From the NCBI GenBank assembly GCA_963555705.1, contig OY743174.1, forward strand, positions 25,299,608-25,363,607: 64,000 nucleotides of DNA, written 5' to 3'. Under the pieces are notes generated by a model. It saw nothing but the letters and a program-made list of their open reading frames with translations, searched no databases and was not told where the DNA came from. The position numbers were made by a program, and so were the translations under genes. Positions 1-10,309 of the stretch are shown here, in pieces. The stretch comes from Ligustrum vulgare (Eukaryota > Streptophyta > Magnoliopsida > Lamiales > Oleaceae). Within the stretch, counting starts at the first letter, position 1, and each line of letters opens with the position of its first letter.

Positions 1-772
1 CCATCACCACCCGGTCGCGGTTCCCTCATCGCCACCCCAGCCCGGCTGCTCACTTCTTCCCCCATCGCCACCAACACAGTCATTCTCACTCTCTTTTGCC
101 CAACTCTCTCTAGTGTCCCTCCACCTCACGCCGCCACTGCCGATTTCCTTTGGCCTGCTTCCCACCGGTACTATTTCCTCCCTCTCCTCCCCCCCCCCAC
201 ACACACACATCTATGTATATATCTATAAATATATGTATATTTTTAGTTAATGTGTGAGTGTGTATGTATGTATACATTTATAGACACACACACACACATG
301 TTTATTTATTTATTTTAGTTGTTAAAAGTTAACTATTTGGAAAAGATTGTAAATATAGATGTGTGTTTATATAAATCTGAAAAAATCAAGAATTTAGGTT
401 TGTATATATGGTTAATTTCAAATTTTGGGATTTGTAAATTTGAGGTATGTTATTGTGGTCTTTGGTGCTATTGATGGGCTTTGATTATGGATTTTTGTTG
501 TTGAAAAGTTGAGAATAGATTTTGGACTAATTTTCGAGTAGTTAACGATATAGAAGTTTGTTTTGTGTTGTATTTGAGTATTGAATATGTTGAGTTTGAA
601 TATTTTGGTTTATTGTGGCATTTCATTCCCCCTACAGGTTGGCTCAGTCCAATTTCTAGGGGGGATTTTGTCGAAATTGTTTTAGAAATTTTATAAATTA
701 AAAAATAATGTTTAAAGTGATTCCATTTGTTGAATACATGTTGAATATGTATTTTCATATAGGTATTTAGAA
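1..772. other. Non-coding leader of the CACTA transposase, with microsatellites
   Basis: No credible gene. Bases 1-190 are pyrimidine-rich, followed by a C-run and CA repeats near 187-210, TG/TATG repeats near 250-275 and CA repeats near 283-298. From about 300 the sequence is AT-rich. A segment around 625-690 (containing CTACAGGTTGG and GTCGAAATT) recurs in diverged form at 42708-42768 inside a solo LTR, so part of this stretch may be LTR-derived. The transposase ATG at 773 follows directly. No CACTA 5' terminus is visible, so the window seems to start inside that element. Confidence 0.5.
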
Positions 773-1257
773 ATGGATCGTAGTTGGATGTATGAGAGAC
801 GTAATACACATGAATATGTGAAGGGGGTTGAAGAGTTTGTGAAAAGTGCTGATAAAGAAAAACTAAGAAAATATGAAGAAATGATTTTGTGCCCTTGTTG
901 TGATTGTAAGAATCTGAGAAAGTTTCATAGCCTTGAGCAAGTGAAGAGTCATTTGATTCGTCATGGGTTTAAGAAAGATTATACACGGTGGATATGGCAT
1001 GGTGAAAGTATACTTTCTAGGACCGATGACGACGAGGATGATTTAGGGGAAAATAATTTGAGCAATAATGATGATAAGGCTTTTCAGAATCATTGAACAA
1101 ACTATCGGAATATATGAGATTTTTCAATGAAATCGTCTTGAATATCACGCATCATTGCATCTACCCGATCATTCTGAGAAGTCTTTGTTTTCTGGTTGTA
1201 ATAAATTCACAAAATTGTCTGTTGTGTTCAAATTGTATAACTTGAAAGCAAATAATA
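773..1257 (+). pseudogene. CACTA transposase N-terminus (transposase-associated domain)
   Basis: The reading frame opens with MDRSWM, the usual start of the plant transposase-associated domain that precedes Tnp2 transposases. A Cys-rich segment (CPCCDCKN, then a conserved HLIRHGF and W-I-W-H-G) follows, as in the family's zinc-binding module. An acidic Asp/Glu tail leads to a stop at 1094-1096. Family-like sequence continues out of frame to 1257, where KLTKL-like and LYNLKAN residues can be read just before the solo LTR. Removing the LTR and one TSD copy restores A-N-N-R-W reading across the junction. Function in an intact element is transposon-end recognition and excision; this copy is broken. 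Confidence 0.85.
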
Positions 1258-3659
1258 TGTAGCGACCAAGAATTTTACGCATTTAATAATTATTTTAAAA
1301 TCATGAAAATGAAGTCGCTGCGATCTCATCCATTTTTACGTTAATGTCGCGACGCATTTGTCTAACCAAGTCGAGAAATATCAGTTCGTTCAATTTTAAA
1401 TTAAATTTCGAATTTCCAAAATTTATTATTTTAATTATTTATTTAAATTATTATTTTCAAATTATATTAAATCTCAAGTTTCATAAATCTCATTTTTATC
1501 AGTTCAACCCTTCCAATCCAGTTGTTTTCGCGTGCGAATTTTCCTCAAACCACGTGGAAAGCTTGTCTAGGTTTCCACACCACCAATCCCCATCCATCAC
1601 ATCAATCATTTTCTACACCATACCTATCAAACTATCTTATACACTACACTACACAATCCAACCCATTTTTCAGCATCACTTCACCACCAGCCGTTCCCCC
1701 CAGCTCCAGTTTCAGCAAGGTAAGAACAGCCATTACAGCAATCGCACCACCACTGTACGTTGCAGCCACCACCACCATACACAAACCACCAACTTCCACC
1801 CACACTGCCTCATCACACCACCCACACTGCCTGCAAACCACAGTCCAACCTCACAATACTGCACCAACCGTTCCACCCAGCATCATCGCACCACCACCAC
1901 TTATGCACCACAGTGGTCAGTCAACACCATCTCCACAAACCATTCCCACCACAACAATGCAGCCAATCCCAAATTCACGCACCACACTCCTCGGACCCAA
2001 ACTTCAATCCCCACCAAATCAAACCCAAAAATCATAGCCTAAGCCAAGGATAAACCAAGAAGACTACCATTTACCTTCGACCGCCGCCAGCGACGGATTA
2101 TCGCAGGAAAAACCGCAGCCAAGATCGAACTTTGAGCCTCGGTTTACCTTGTTTCTTCACATCAAAATCACTCAGCTCCCCTCGTCACCGCCCACCTCTT
2201 GAACCGTCGCTTACCGCCACCCTCGCCGGCGTTTCGCCGGCACATCACCGGCTGAAGAGTCGGACGTGCGAGGAGCGTCACCTCCCTCTCTCCCTTTCTC
2301 TGCTTCGACCGAACAAGGAAAGAGAAAGAGTTGATTTTTTTTTTTATATATTTTGATTTTCATAATTTGCAGCTTTAGTCCCTAAGTTTGCAACATGTTT
2401 TAAATCAGTCCCTATAGTTTTAAAACCTATCATTTCAGCCCCTTAAGTTCTAAATGAATCTAATTAGCCTTTTCATTTTTAAAATCACTTATTTCAAGCC
2501 CTACAATTTAATATTCATTTTAAGCTTCGACCCAACTTTTGAAAAGTATCCATTTTAGTCCCTCAACTTTCAAAGTATTCATTTTAGTCCCTCAACTTTC
2601 AAAATATTCATTTTGGTCCCTCAACTTTCAAATTATCCATTTTAGTCCTTCAACTTTCAAATGTATCCATTTTGGTCCTTCAACTTTTGAAGTATTCGTT
2701 TTAGTCCTCGAACTTTCAAAATCATCAATTTCAATCCCCAAATTGTAAATTATCATTTTTAAACTATAAATTGCAAAAGACTAATTTAACTTATTTTCTA
2801 ATTGGCTAGACAAAGCGTACGGAGAATTAAGGAATTGAAGTCGTTTCCCGCTCAACTTTGCACTAGTCAAGTTTAAGGTAGACTCGCCCCTATTAATTGA
2901 TTTAAATTATGATTGCATGTGAATGTGTATGTTACGTGATTTATGTGAAATTTATTTCATGAAATGAGATGAGAATATATTTCTTATGAAATATTTATGT
3001 TGTTATGCTTGTCATAACTTATATGCTTTTATGCATGCGAAAGAAAGAAGAGAATGTCTTGCAAGATAAATGATGATGTTATGCATAACTTATGTTCCTT
3101 ATGTGCACGAGAAGAAAGAGCAACCCATACCCATGATTTTAAAGAGCCTATGATTTTCAAAAGAAGCCAGGTGCTTTAATGCACAAGAAGAGCAACCCAC
3201 ACCCTATGATTTCTAAAGAGACTGCATTTATGTGTTCAATTATAATGTGGATTAATTAATTGACGATGAGTCTACTGAGTATTTCTATGAAATGCTCATG
3301 TCTATTTTTAACAACATTTGCAGATTTCGGAGAAGGTGGCCAATGATGGATGATAGTGGCAATAGTCATTAAATAATTGAGAATCTTATTTTGATGATCC
3401 ATATTTCTAAACTCTGGTTATTTTTGAGATTTTCAATTATTTGAGAAATTATGGCATTGCCGAATGTTTTGTATTATTAATGGCTTGATTCGTTATTTTG
3501 AATTATTTCATAAATGTCCTATAATTTTATCGACCATTACAGTTGAATTAACGTTGTCAAAAATGAATTTCAGTGATTTCTTCGGCTAGAATATTATTTT
3601 AAAAATTTAGACAAGAAAACGACGTGGTAAACCGGGTGTTTAGAACTCGGGGCGCTACA
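1258..3659 (+). mobile_element. Solo LTR of a Ty3/gypsy (Tekay-like) element, 2402 bp
   Basis: It starts TGTAGCGACC and ends GGGCGCTACA, giving perfect 7-bp terminal inverted repeats TGTAGCG/CGCTACA. It is flanked by a 5-bp target duplication TAATA at 1253-1257 and 3660-3664. It contains no gag or pol. The long frames at 1344-2042 are His/Pro/Thr-rich low-complexity translations, not family proteins. A 2.4-kb LTR with these ends suits Tekay-type chromoviruses, but lineage is inferred from length and termini only. A minus-strand relative lies at about 38600-44247 (shared GTCGCTGCGA-type start region and a similar low-complexity middle). A solo LTR implies LTR-LTR recombination that removed the body of the element. 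Confidence 0.88.
2538..2745 (+). repeat. Tandem repeat, about 28-bp units, inside the solo LTR
   Basis: About seven consecutive units built on TTTTAGTCCCTCAACTTTCA with variable A/T joints, e.g. near 2551, 2580, 2608, 2637, 2666 and 2695. More diverged units extend upstream (from about 2377) and downstream. Confidence 0.85.
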
Positions 3660-4860
3660 TAATAGGTGGAGTGATAGGAGTTTCACGGCATTATTGGAAA
3701 TTTTACGGGAGATGCTTCTGGAAGATATCGATCTACCTAGTTCAATCTACGAGGCAAATAAAATGTTGTGTCCAATGGGTATAGATATAGAGAGGATACA
3801 TGCATGTCCAAATGATTGTGTATTGTATCGGAATGAGTATAAGGCTTGCATCTGTGTCCAAAGTGTGGGGCATCACGATATAAGCGAACGGATGATGATG
3901 ATAATGATAATTGGGAGGATAAGAAAGGCCATCCGGAAAAGGTGTTATGGTACCTACATGTAATTCCAATATTTAAACGCTTGTTTTCCAATGTGAAGGA
4001 CGCGAAGAACATGCAGTGGCATGCTGAATGGAGGAAAGAAGATGAAAAACTAAGACACCCGGCTGATTCTCCTCAATAGAGGAACATTAACATGTTGTTT
4101 CATGAATTTGGTGGCGAAGATAGAAATCTTAGGTTTGGACTATGTACAGATGGAATGAACCTGCACGGTAACATGAGTAGTCGATATGGCACTTGGCTGA
4201 TTCTTTTGGTGAATCAAAATCTTTCTCCTTGGTTATGTATGAAGCGCACGTATATCGTTTTCGTTGCTATTATCTAGACCTAAAAAATGTGGAAATGATA
4301 TAGATGTTTACCTAGCACCACTAATTGAAGATTTAAGACTATTGTGGAATGAAGGAGTGTTGGTGTTTGATGCAAATAGCCAAATGAACTTCACCTTACG
4401 TGCTATGATATTTTGCACCATAAATGATTTTCCAGCTTATGGTAACTTTTCAGGTTATACCAACAAAGGACCTAACACATGCCCCGTTTGTGAAGAAGAC
4501 ATGATTGATATTTGGTTGAAAATTGTAAGAAAAATATGTTTATGAATCAGCGAACATTTCTCCCAGTTGACCATCTTTATTGAAAAAAGAAAGTCATTCA
4601 ATGGAAAAATCGAGACCCTAGTAGCCTGCTTACCATTAACAGGAAATGAGATTTATGAATGAGTTAAAAATATTGATGTTATGTTTGGAAAACCTTTTAA
4701 GCTTCCTCAGAAGAGTCTTTGGAAGAAGAGATCCATATTATGGGATCTACCATACTGGAAACATTTATCGATAAGGCATTGTCTTGATGTAATGCACGTG
4801 GAGAAAAATGTATGTGATAGTATCATCAGGACATTATTAAACAATCAAGCAAAGATGATA
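3660..4860 (+). pseudogene. CACTA Tnp2-type transposase core (Transposase_21-like), degenerate
   Basis: Resumes the transposase after the solo LTR. Recognisable blocks in order: LLREMLLEDIDLPSS-like at about 3694, the Cys block ending at an MHLCPKCGASRYK-like segment (3846), FKRLFSNVKDAKNMQWHAE (about 3970), FGLCTDGMNLHGNMSSRYGTW (4135), a Tnp2-typical NDIDVYLAPLIEDLRLLW (4285), GYTNKGPNTCPVCEED (4455) and LDVMHVEKNVCDSI (4770). These are hallmark motifs of plant CACTA Tnp2. The acidic residues in the DGMN and DVMHVEKN blocks survive. Several frameshifts and stops (around 3960, 4078, 4278, 4545, 4862) break it into short frames. In an intact element the product is the catalytic nuclear transposase. 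Confidence 0.88.
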
Positions 4861-4863
4861 TAA

Positions 4864-5980
4864 AAGTCAGAAGAGACATGGTAGAAATGGGAATACGGGA
4901 TAAGTTAGCACCGCAAGAGTCGGGAAAGCGTACTTATTTACCACCAACTTGCTATACTTTGTCTAGAAAAGAGAAAACAAGTTTTTGTGAGTGCCTAAAT
5001 GCTGATAAGGTTTCATCTGGATACTCATCAAACATCAAAAGTCTTGTATCAATAAAGGACTTGAAGTTGGTTGGTATGATGTCTCATGACTGTCATGTCT
5101 TAATGCAACACTTGTTACCAGTTGCAGTTCGAGACATACTCTCAAAACATGTTAGAAATTTCATTATAAAACTTTATTTTTTCTTTAATGCAATTTGAAG
5201 TAAAGTTGTTGATCCAGAGGTGTTGGATGATTTGCAGACCGATATTGTTATCACTTTATGTCAATTTGAAATGTATTTCCCACCATCATTTTTTGATGTT
5301 ATGGTGCATTTACTTGTTCACTTGGTGAGAGAAATTAAGATTTGTGGTCCGGTGTTCTTGAGATATATGTATCCATTTGAGAGGTACATGGGTATATTAA
5401 AAGGATATGTGCAAAACCGATTTTGACCTAAAGGCAGTATCATTGAAGGTTATTCTGCTGAGGAGGCTATTGAATTTTGTACCGATTACTTAGATGATGT
5501 TGATGCTATTGGTATTCCTAAATCTTATCACGAGGGAAGACTGAAAGGTAAATGTACAATTGGATGCAAAACAATTGTTCCAAGTGTTGAATTGCGAGAC
5601 AAAGCACATCTCCTTGTCTTGCAACACCTTACTGAGGTGCATCCGTACTTGGACGAGCACATGTTCATTTTAAGGCGACAAAATCCTTCAAAAATTGAAA
5701 TGTTGTTGACTAATCAACATAGTCGCTCATTCACAAAATGGTTCAAAAATAGAGTGTGCAAAATTTATCACAAATGTCGAACAACATTTTTGAAACTATA
5801 AAGTGGTTAGATTACGAGTCTGGCATGCTTGTGAGGTCTTATGAAGCATATGACATTAATGGGTATACATTTTATACAAAACATCAAGATGATAAAAGCA
5901 CGATGCAGAATAGTGGAGTGACACAAGTAGCACTGTCAAGAGATTTCTTTAGTGCCAAAGATACGGGCCAATAGATGCCA
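4864..5980 (+). pseudogene. CACTA transposase DUF4218-like region, degenerate
   Basis: Family-like frame continues with MGIRDKLAPQE, YLPPTCYTLSRKEK, GYSSNIKSLVS and a MMSHDCHVLMQHLLPVA block (about 5078), characteristic of the DUF4218 region that follows Tnp2. A block with VHLLVHLVREI (5303), PVFLRYMYPFERYMG and LKGYVQNR (5400) follows, then a frame change into GSIIEGYSAEEAIEFC (about 5435) and HPYLDEHM (5641). Stops and shifts occur near 5199, 5426 and 5801. The domain is of unknown biochemical role and always accompanies this transposase type. Confidence 0.8.
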
Positions 5981-5982
5981 CA

Positions 5983-6408
5983 ATGTCTTATTATGGTGTC
6001 ATTGAGGATATTTGGGAACTTGATTACAGGGAGTTCAAGTTTCCTCTCTTTCGATGTAAATGGGTTGATAATCGACGGGGTGTTCGAGTTGATGAATTAG
6101 GCTTCACTTTGGTGAATTTTGGTCGACTGGGTTATCTTGAAGAGCCATTCATACTAGCATCACTAGCAAAACATGTATTTTACGTTGTTGATCCTGCCAA
6201 TACTAAGTGGTTTGTTGTCCTTCAAGGCAAAAGACATATTGTTGGCATTGGTGATGTGGTGGATGAAGAAGACTACGATCATTTTGACGAAACCCCTCCA
6301 TTTTCTATTGGTATACAACCTGATGCACTTATAGGGGAAGATAATCTTGAAACAAATTACATGCATTGGGATCATGATGAAGGATTGGGTATTGATTATC
6401 ATTTGTGA
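5983..6408 (+). pseudogene. CACTA transposase C-terminal DUF4216-like domain
   Basis: A clean 141-codon frame beginning MSYYGVIEDIWELDY. The blocks FPLFRCKWVD, GFTLVNFGRLGY, PFILASLAKHVFYVVDP and the Trp/Val-rich WFVVLQGKRHIVG are typical of the C-terminal domain of plant CACTA transposases. This is the best-preserved part of the protein and ends at a natural-looking stop. It lacks its own start context and belongs to the same ancestral reading unit as the Tnp2 core. Confidence 0.85.
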
Positions 6409-6573
6409 TTACTAATTGTGTAAGATCATTTACATTCTTACTTATAACTTTCTATTCATTCTTACCATTCGTCTGTGATAAGTAATTAATTATGGAAGAT
6501 CATTTACATTCTTACTTATAACTTCCTAATATTATTTAGTAATGTATGCAAATATGTGAATAATCTTATGAAA

Positions 6574-8357
6574 GACATGGCCGATTCTTCCAGTTCATCT
6601 GACGGTCAGCGTAGTAGCCAAAGGAAAAAGACGAGAGGACCAACAACTTGTAAGAAGATGAAGAAGAAGGGGGAGGAAGTAAAAGTCATTGAGTTATCGC
6701 AATAGGCCGATTAGACCATATAAGGTGAACTTCAGGTCTTATATAGGGTCTTTGGTCCGTGTTAAAGTGGATATAAATATTAGTGATTGGCATAACGTTC
6801 CTCAAGGCCTTAAAGACATGATTTGGAAAGATATAAAGGTATAATTCATACATAGTAAAATTAATAATTTATAGTCAATTTGAAATGTTTTGTTTTTGTT
6901 TTTTTTATGGGTATAACATCACATATTATTGTTATCTTTCAGAGGGAGTTCAGCATATTCGACGACTAAAGGAAACACATTATTTTAAAAGTCGTGGGGA
7001 TACGATGGAAAAATTTCAAGACTAGGTTGGTGCATGATTTTATTAACAATCAACACCCGAAATATGCATCACCCACACAGCTATATGATTTCTTGACTGA
7101 AGAGCAATGGGAGTTGTTTAAGAAAGAGCGTAAGATTGAAGTTTTCAAGGTATACATAATTGTACATGAAGAGTTATGTGATGTGATGCTTTATTTTTTG
7201 AAGTCGTACGTAAATGAAATTTAAGCTATGTGATATTTTACGTTTTCAATGAAAAAGTAAGAAGGCCATAGCAAGCCAATTGCACAACGAGCATCCACAT
7301 TTTATGGGCTCTGTTGGTTATGTCGGGATGAGGCCAAAGTGGCTTGTGTCAGACCCACTTTATTCTGCCTCTTCATGTGGGTCAATTAGCTCGTCCATGT
7401 TAAGCAATGATCGTAGCTTAGACTGGGTTTGAGCAAGATCAAAAAAGAAAGAAGATGGATCTTACTACATCCCCAACGAGAAGACGAAAGGAGTGTACGA
7501 GAAAATTGTAAGTATAGCCTCACAGTTTATCATACTTTGAATTAAAGTTCATTACGGTACTTATATTTTAGTTTTCATTTTTTTTTAGAACGGATTGAAA
7601 AATCTGCGGAAGCAACTCAAGGGACATTTGTCCCAAGTAGACATGACGTGTTATCTGAAGCCCTCGGTAAGGATGATCATCCGCTCGAGTGAGGGGATAT
7701 GGTGTCTACGTCACTATGAGAGATGTTTATAGAAGATCTGATGCGACTAGCAGACAATCAAGTGGGATCGTGTCGATATATGATATTAAGGAGATGATCA
7801 TGAAGGAGGTGGAGATTGGTATCGTCGAGTGGGTCAAGAAAGAGTATGCAGCAGAGGTGCAGAGTAAGATCGACAATATGCAGTAGAAATATGAAGCCAT
7901 CCTCCAGCGCATGGGCTTAAATCTGGATGCCGAAATGGAAATAACTCCACATCCCCAACTACCAACTCTCAGCAGTTGTTACTCTGTTGATCCAGATCCA
8001 TTTGATGGCCTTGAGGTATTTAATCTTAAATTATTTAGCTTTTGAGTATTATTGATTATATTTCAACTGTAAGGACTAACATTGATTTTCAAATATGTTG
8101 AACAATAGAAGCCAATCAGGTGCCGTCTTGCTTTTAGGTGTAATGGTGAGACTCAATTAGTGGCTAGAGGAATGGTTTTTCCATCCAGACTAGAGACTGT
8201 GGTGCACCATCAGCAACTCTTAACTGATCATGTTAAGGTGTCAATTGATGATGTTATACAGGGTGCAGAAGCATCCCTTCTGCCAGTTCCATCTCCATAC
8301 TACACCATGGTGAGTGAAGTTGTAAGAAGCTTCTGTTTTTATTTAACAACCGATGCC
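6574..8357 (+). pseudogene. CACTA second gene (TNPA/Transposase_24-like), exon remnants
   Basis: Downstream of the Tnp2 gene are exon-like blocks separated by AT-rich intron-like DNA. First comes a Ser/Lys-rich start (ADSSSSSDGQRSS near 6580). Next is a RWKNFKTRLVHDFI...LYDFLTEEQWELFKKER block (6994-7150) typical of plant En/Spm-type proteins, followed by GT at 7150. Then DGSYYIPNEKTKGVYEKI (about 7454-7506), a block with GYGVYVTMRDVYRR (7692) and a helical EVEIGIVEWVKKEYAAEVQSKI (7809). The last is ARGMVFPSRLETVVHHQQLL...VKVSIDDVIQGAEASLLPVP (8160-8300). In related elements this gene makes a DNA-binding protein for the subterminal repeats. Stops and frame changes show it is dead. Confidence 0.72.
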
Positions 8358-8564
8358 TAAAGTAGAACAAAAGGCGTCAGTTTTTATTTAACAACCGACG
8401 CCTTTTGTTATACTATAGGCGTCGGTTGTTAGTCAACTTTACGTGTCGGCCAACAACCGACGCATAAAGTCAATACTTTTTGCGTTGTCACCATACGCGT
8501 CGCCTTTACAATCAACACCTTTGGGTTTGTACAACCAACGTGAACGACTCTGCCTGTACTAGTG
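8338..8564 (+). repeat. CACTA 3' subterminal repeats and terminus
   Basis: The motif ACAACCGACGC/GCGTCGGTTGT occurs in both orientations about five times between 8345 and 8465 (for example 8348, 8390, 8425, 8451), with weaker GCGTCG copies to about 8505. The element ends with TGTACTAGTG, the inverted CACTA terminus, at 8564. Such clustered motifs are the binding sites of the element's own DNA-binding protein in characterised En/Spm elements. Confidence 0.85.
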
Positions 8565-9049
8565 TTCCTATAATCTATGCACATTCTCCAACTAGTGGGT
8601 ACCCTTTTAGTTATCATTTCCCTCTGTTCATTTTTAGCAACAGTAACCCCTGTTTTCTTAGGAACTACTTGAGTATGACTTACGCACTTGCTGTCCGCAA
8701 TAGGATAAATGATACCTGCATCAAGTAATTTTAAAACTTCATTTTTAACAACCTCTTTCATATTGGGATTTAGCCTTCTTTGAGATTCCCTTGAAGGGTT
8801 AGCATTTTCTTCTAGGAAAATTCTATGAGTGCACACTAAATGACTAATTTCCTTAATATCTACTATAATCCAACCTATTGCACATCTATGATCATTCAAC
8901 ACTTTTAACAACATATTTTCTTGATCAAAAGTAAGAGTAGAAGAGATTACCACAGGGTATGATTCATTAGGTCCCAAAAATGCATACTTTAGTTCCAATG
9001 GAAGAGGTTTAAGCTCTAAAATTGGCATCTTCTCTGTTGAGGTTTGCAT
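8565..9049 (-). pseudogene. Element C pol: linker and reverse transcriptase start, cut by CACTA
   Basis: Minus-strand frame with the usual gypsy linker (ELKPLPLELKYAFLG, then a block ending CAIGWIIVDIKEISHLVCTHRIFLEE) and the RT start LLDAGIIYPIADSKCVSHTQVVPKK and WRMCIDYR. It ends exactly where the CACTA terminus begins: the following residues are translated from CACTA sequence. Normally the RT would run on for more than 200 residues to a FMDD/YVDD active site, which is missing here. One part near 8640 (VAKNEQREMITKRVPTSW) is altered relative to the family but in frame. Confidence 0.85.
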
Positions 9050-9055
9050 GGGTGT

Positions 9056-9655
9056 CTAGATGACATTTAGAAGCTCAATGCTTGGCTGCCAAGCTTTTAT
9101 GGCTACTGTTATTGCACTTTTTGAAGAGTCTTCAATGCTATCCAATTTGAAATTAAGCTCCGTTTGCTTATTAGGATCTTCTAACTCAACTAGCAGCTCT
9201 TCTAGCATGTTAACTTCCTGCACTTCATCAAAATCTTTTGGTTGCCTACAAGCATTGAAAATGTTAATTTCCAAAGTCATGTTACCAAAAGTCAACTTTA
9301 AAATACCACTCCTACAGTTTATTAAAGCATTTGAAATTGCACCTAAATCTAGCAAGGCATGACCAATACAAGTGGTTCCTATCATACAAGCAATGGTTGG
9401 AGAACCAGGATCTTTAAATTTTTGAGGAGTTTGGCATTGTATGATAGAACTCACTTGTTAACTCAAAAAGGCCTTATTCTTAACAGCTAGCTTCCTTTTC
9501 AATGTACACAAATTTTTAAGAAATTTAGCATAGGCATGGACTTGTTGAATTGCATTTAACAGAGGAATATTTACCCTAACTTGCTTAAAAATCTCATGAT
9601 TTTTTTTTTGATTTTTGGTCTTATTACCAGGTAGTAATCTTTGAGGAAGGGTAGG
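9056..9655 (-). pseudogene. Element C gag C-terminal linker and aspartic protease
   Basis: Minus strand. The upstream part (9655 down to about 9455) reads as linker with PQRLLPG, VRVNIPLLNAIQQV and AKFLKNLCTLKRKL, then a stop. The protease frame (9454-9056) begins near PGSPTIACMIGT and has LLDLGAISNALI, corresponding to the DLGAS active-site loop; the substitution pattern (A-I-S) suggests decay. The region after it is acidic (EVQEVNMLEELLVELEDPNKQ), as in the protease-RT spacer. Retroviral-type protease would process the gag-pol polyprotein; this copy has stops and no complete frame. Confidence 0.75.
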
Positions 9656-9805
9656 TGTTCACTGATATCTCTCGATGCGAGATACCCCCGCAACTGTACG
9701 GGTCGTGAAGAATAGTTAAAATGGACCTAAGAGTCCGGATTATCGTTCCCACAGGGACTGTTTACCAATTACCGAAATATGTAAATTCTTATCTTTATTT
9801 GAATC
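9656..9805 (-). repeat. Remnant of the 3' LTR of element A
   Basis: Matches 27431-27580 for exactly 150 bp (8 differences by eye), then breaks at 9805/9806 straight into internal 3'-UTR sequence that matches, reversed, the stretch of element B at about 24000-24270. The rest of the LTR, the polypurine tract and about 1 kb of internal sequence are therefore deleted. Confidence 0.85.
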
Positions 9806-10300
9806 TAGGGAGGGGATGTCTAACGATCTACGGTCAGGGATTTTCAAGTCATTCCTAAATTCAAATTGAATAAACTTTGCCCCACAAGTATTAAACAAAA
9901 TCCCTTACACAAGCAATTATCCAACGCTGGCTATGTGCGCAATGAATATGAATCTAGCAAAACATAACTAGTTCAAAATAAGTTCATGCTTTCATATTGT
10001 CCAATTTTCAAGCCTAAGCACAAATGGATTCATACTATATCCTAGGCAATAAACATGTCAACAAATTTTTAAATTTTTTTTGAAAGCAAAATACAGCAAA
10101 TAAAAGACCAAGTTGTTGCATTAATTAATAGGGGTTGAAGAGTTACAGAGCATTAATTAATACAGGCCAATAAACGAACAACGTAAAAAAATCCTAGAGT
10201 TAGCAACTACCCCCAAAATTGAAAATTACATTGCCCTCAATGAATGAATAAAACAAAGAAGAATAAAAAATAGAAGGCAAAGTAAAAAGAAAAAAAAATC
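9806..10300 (-). other. Element A 3' untranslated region
   Basis: No gene. Bases 9806-10090 align in reverse orientation with 24000-24270 of element B. At 10204-10242 there is a motif reading on the minus strand CATTGAGGGCAATGT followed by TTTTGGGGGTAG, the same as at 23905-23940 in B. It looks like a second polypurine-tract-like signal. Confidence 0.65.
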
Positions 10301-10309
10301 AGGAACTTC

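Larger units (their letters stand above)
1..8564 (+). mobile_element. CACTA (En/Spm-type) DNA transposon, left end off-window, degenerate
   Basis: Plus-strand remains follow the order known for plant CACTA elements: transposase-associated domain (773-1257), Tnp2-type transposase (3660-4860), two C-terminal plant domains (DUF4218-like, DUF4216-like), then a second, TNPA-like gene (6574-8357). The 3' end is subterminal repeats built on ACAACCGACGC and a terminus that reads CACTAGTACAGGC on the minus strand, ending at 8564. It lies inside the reverse transcriptase of a minus-strand gypsy element, whose frame stops right after the conserved MCIDYR. A 3-bp target duplication would be TTC at 8565-8567, but the other copy is off-window. 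A solo LTR at 1258-3659 interrupts it. Many stops show it no longer codes for transposase. Confidence 0.85.

Noticed and set aside
1344..2053. Overlapping long frames, rich in His, Pro, Thr and Ser
   Set aside because: They lie inside the solo LTR, read in more than one frame with the same composition, and show no domain.
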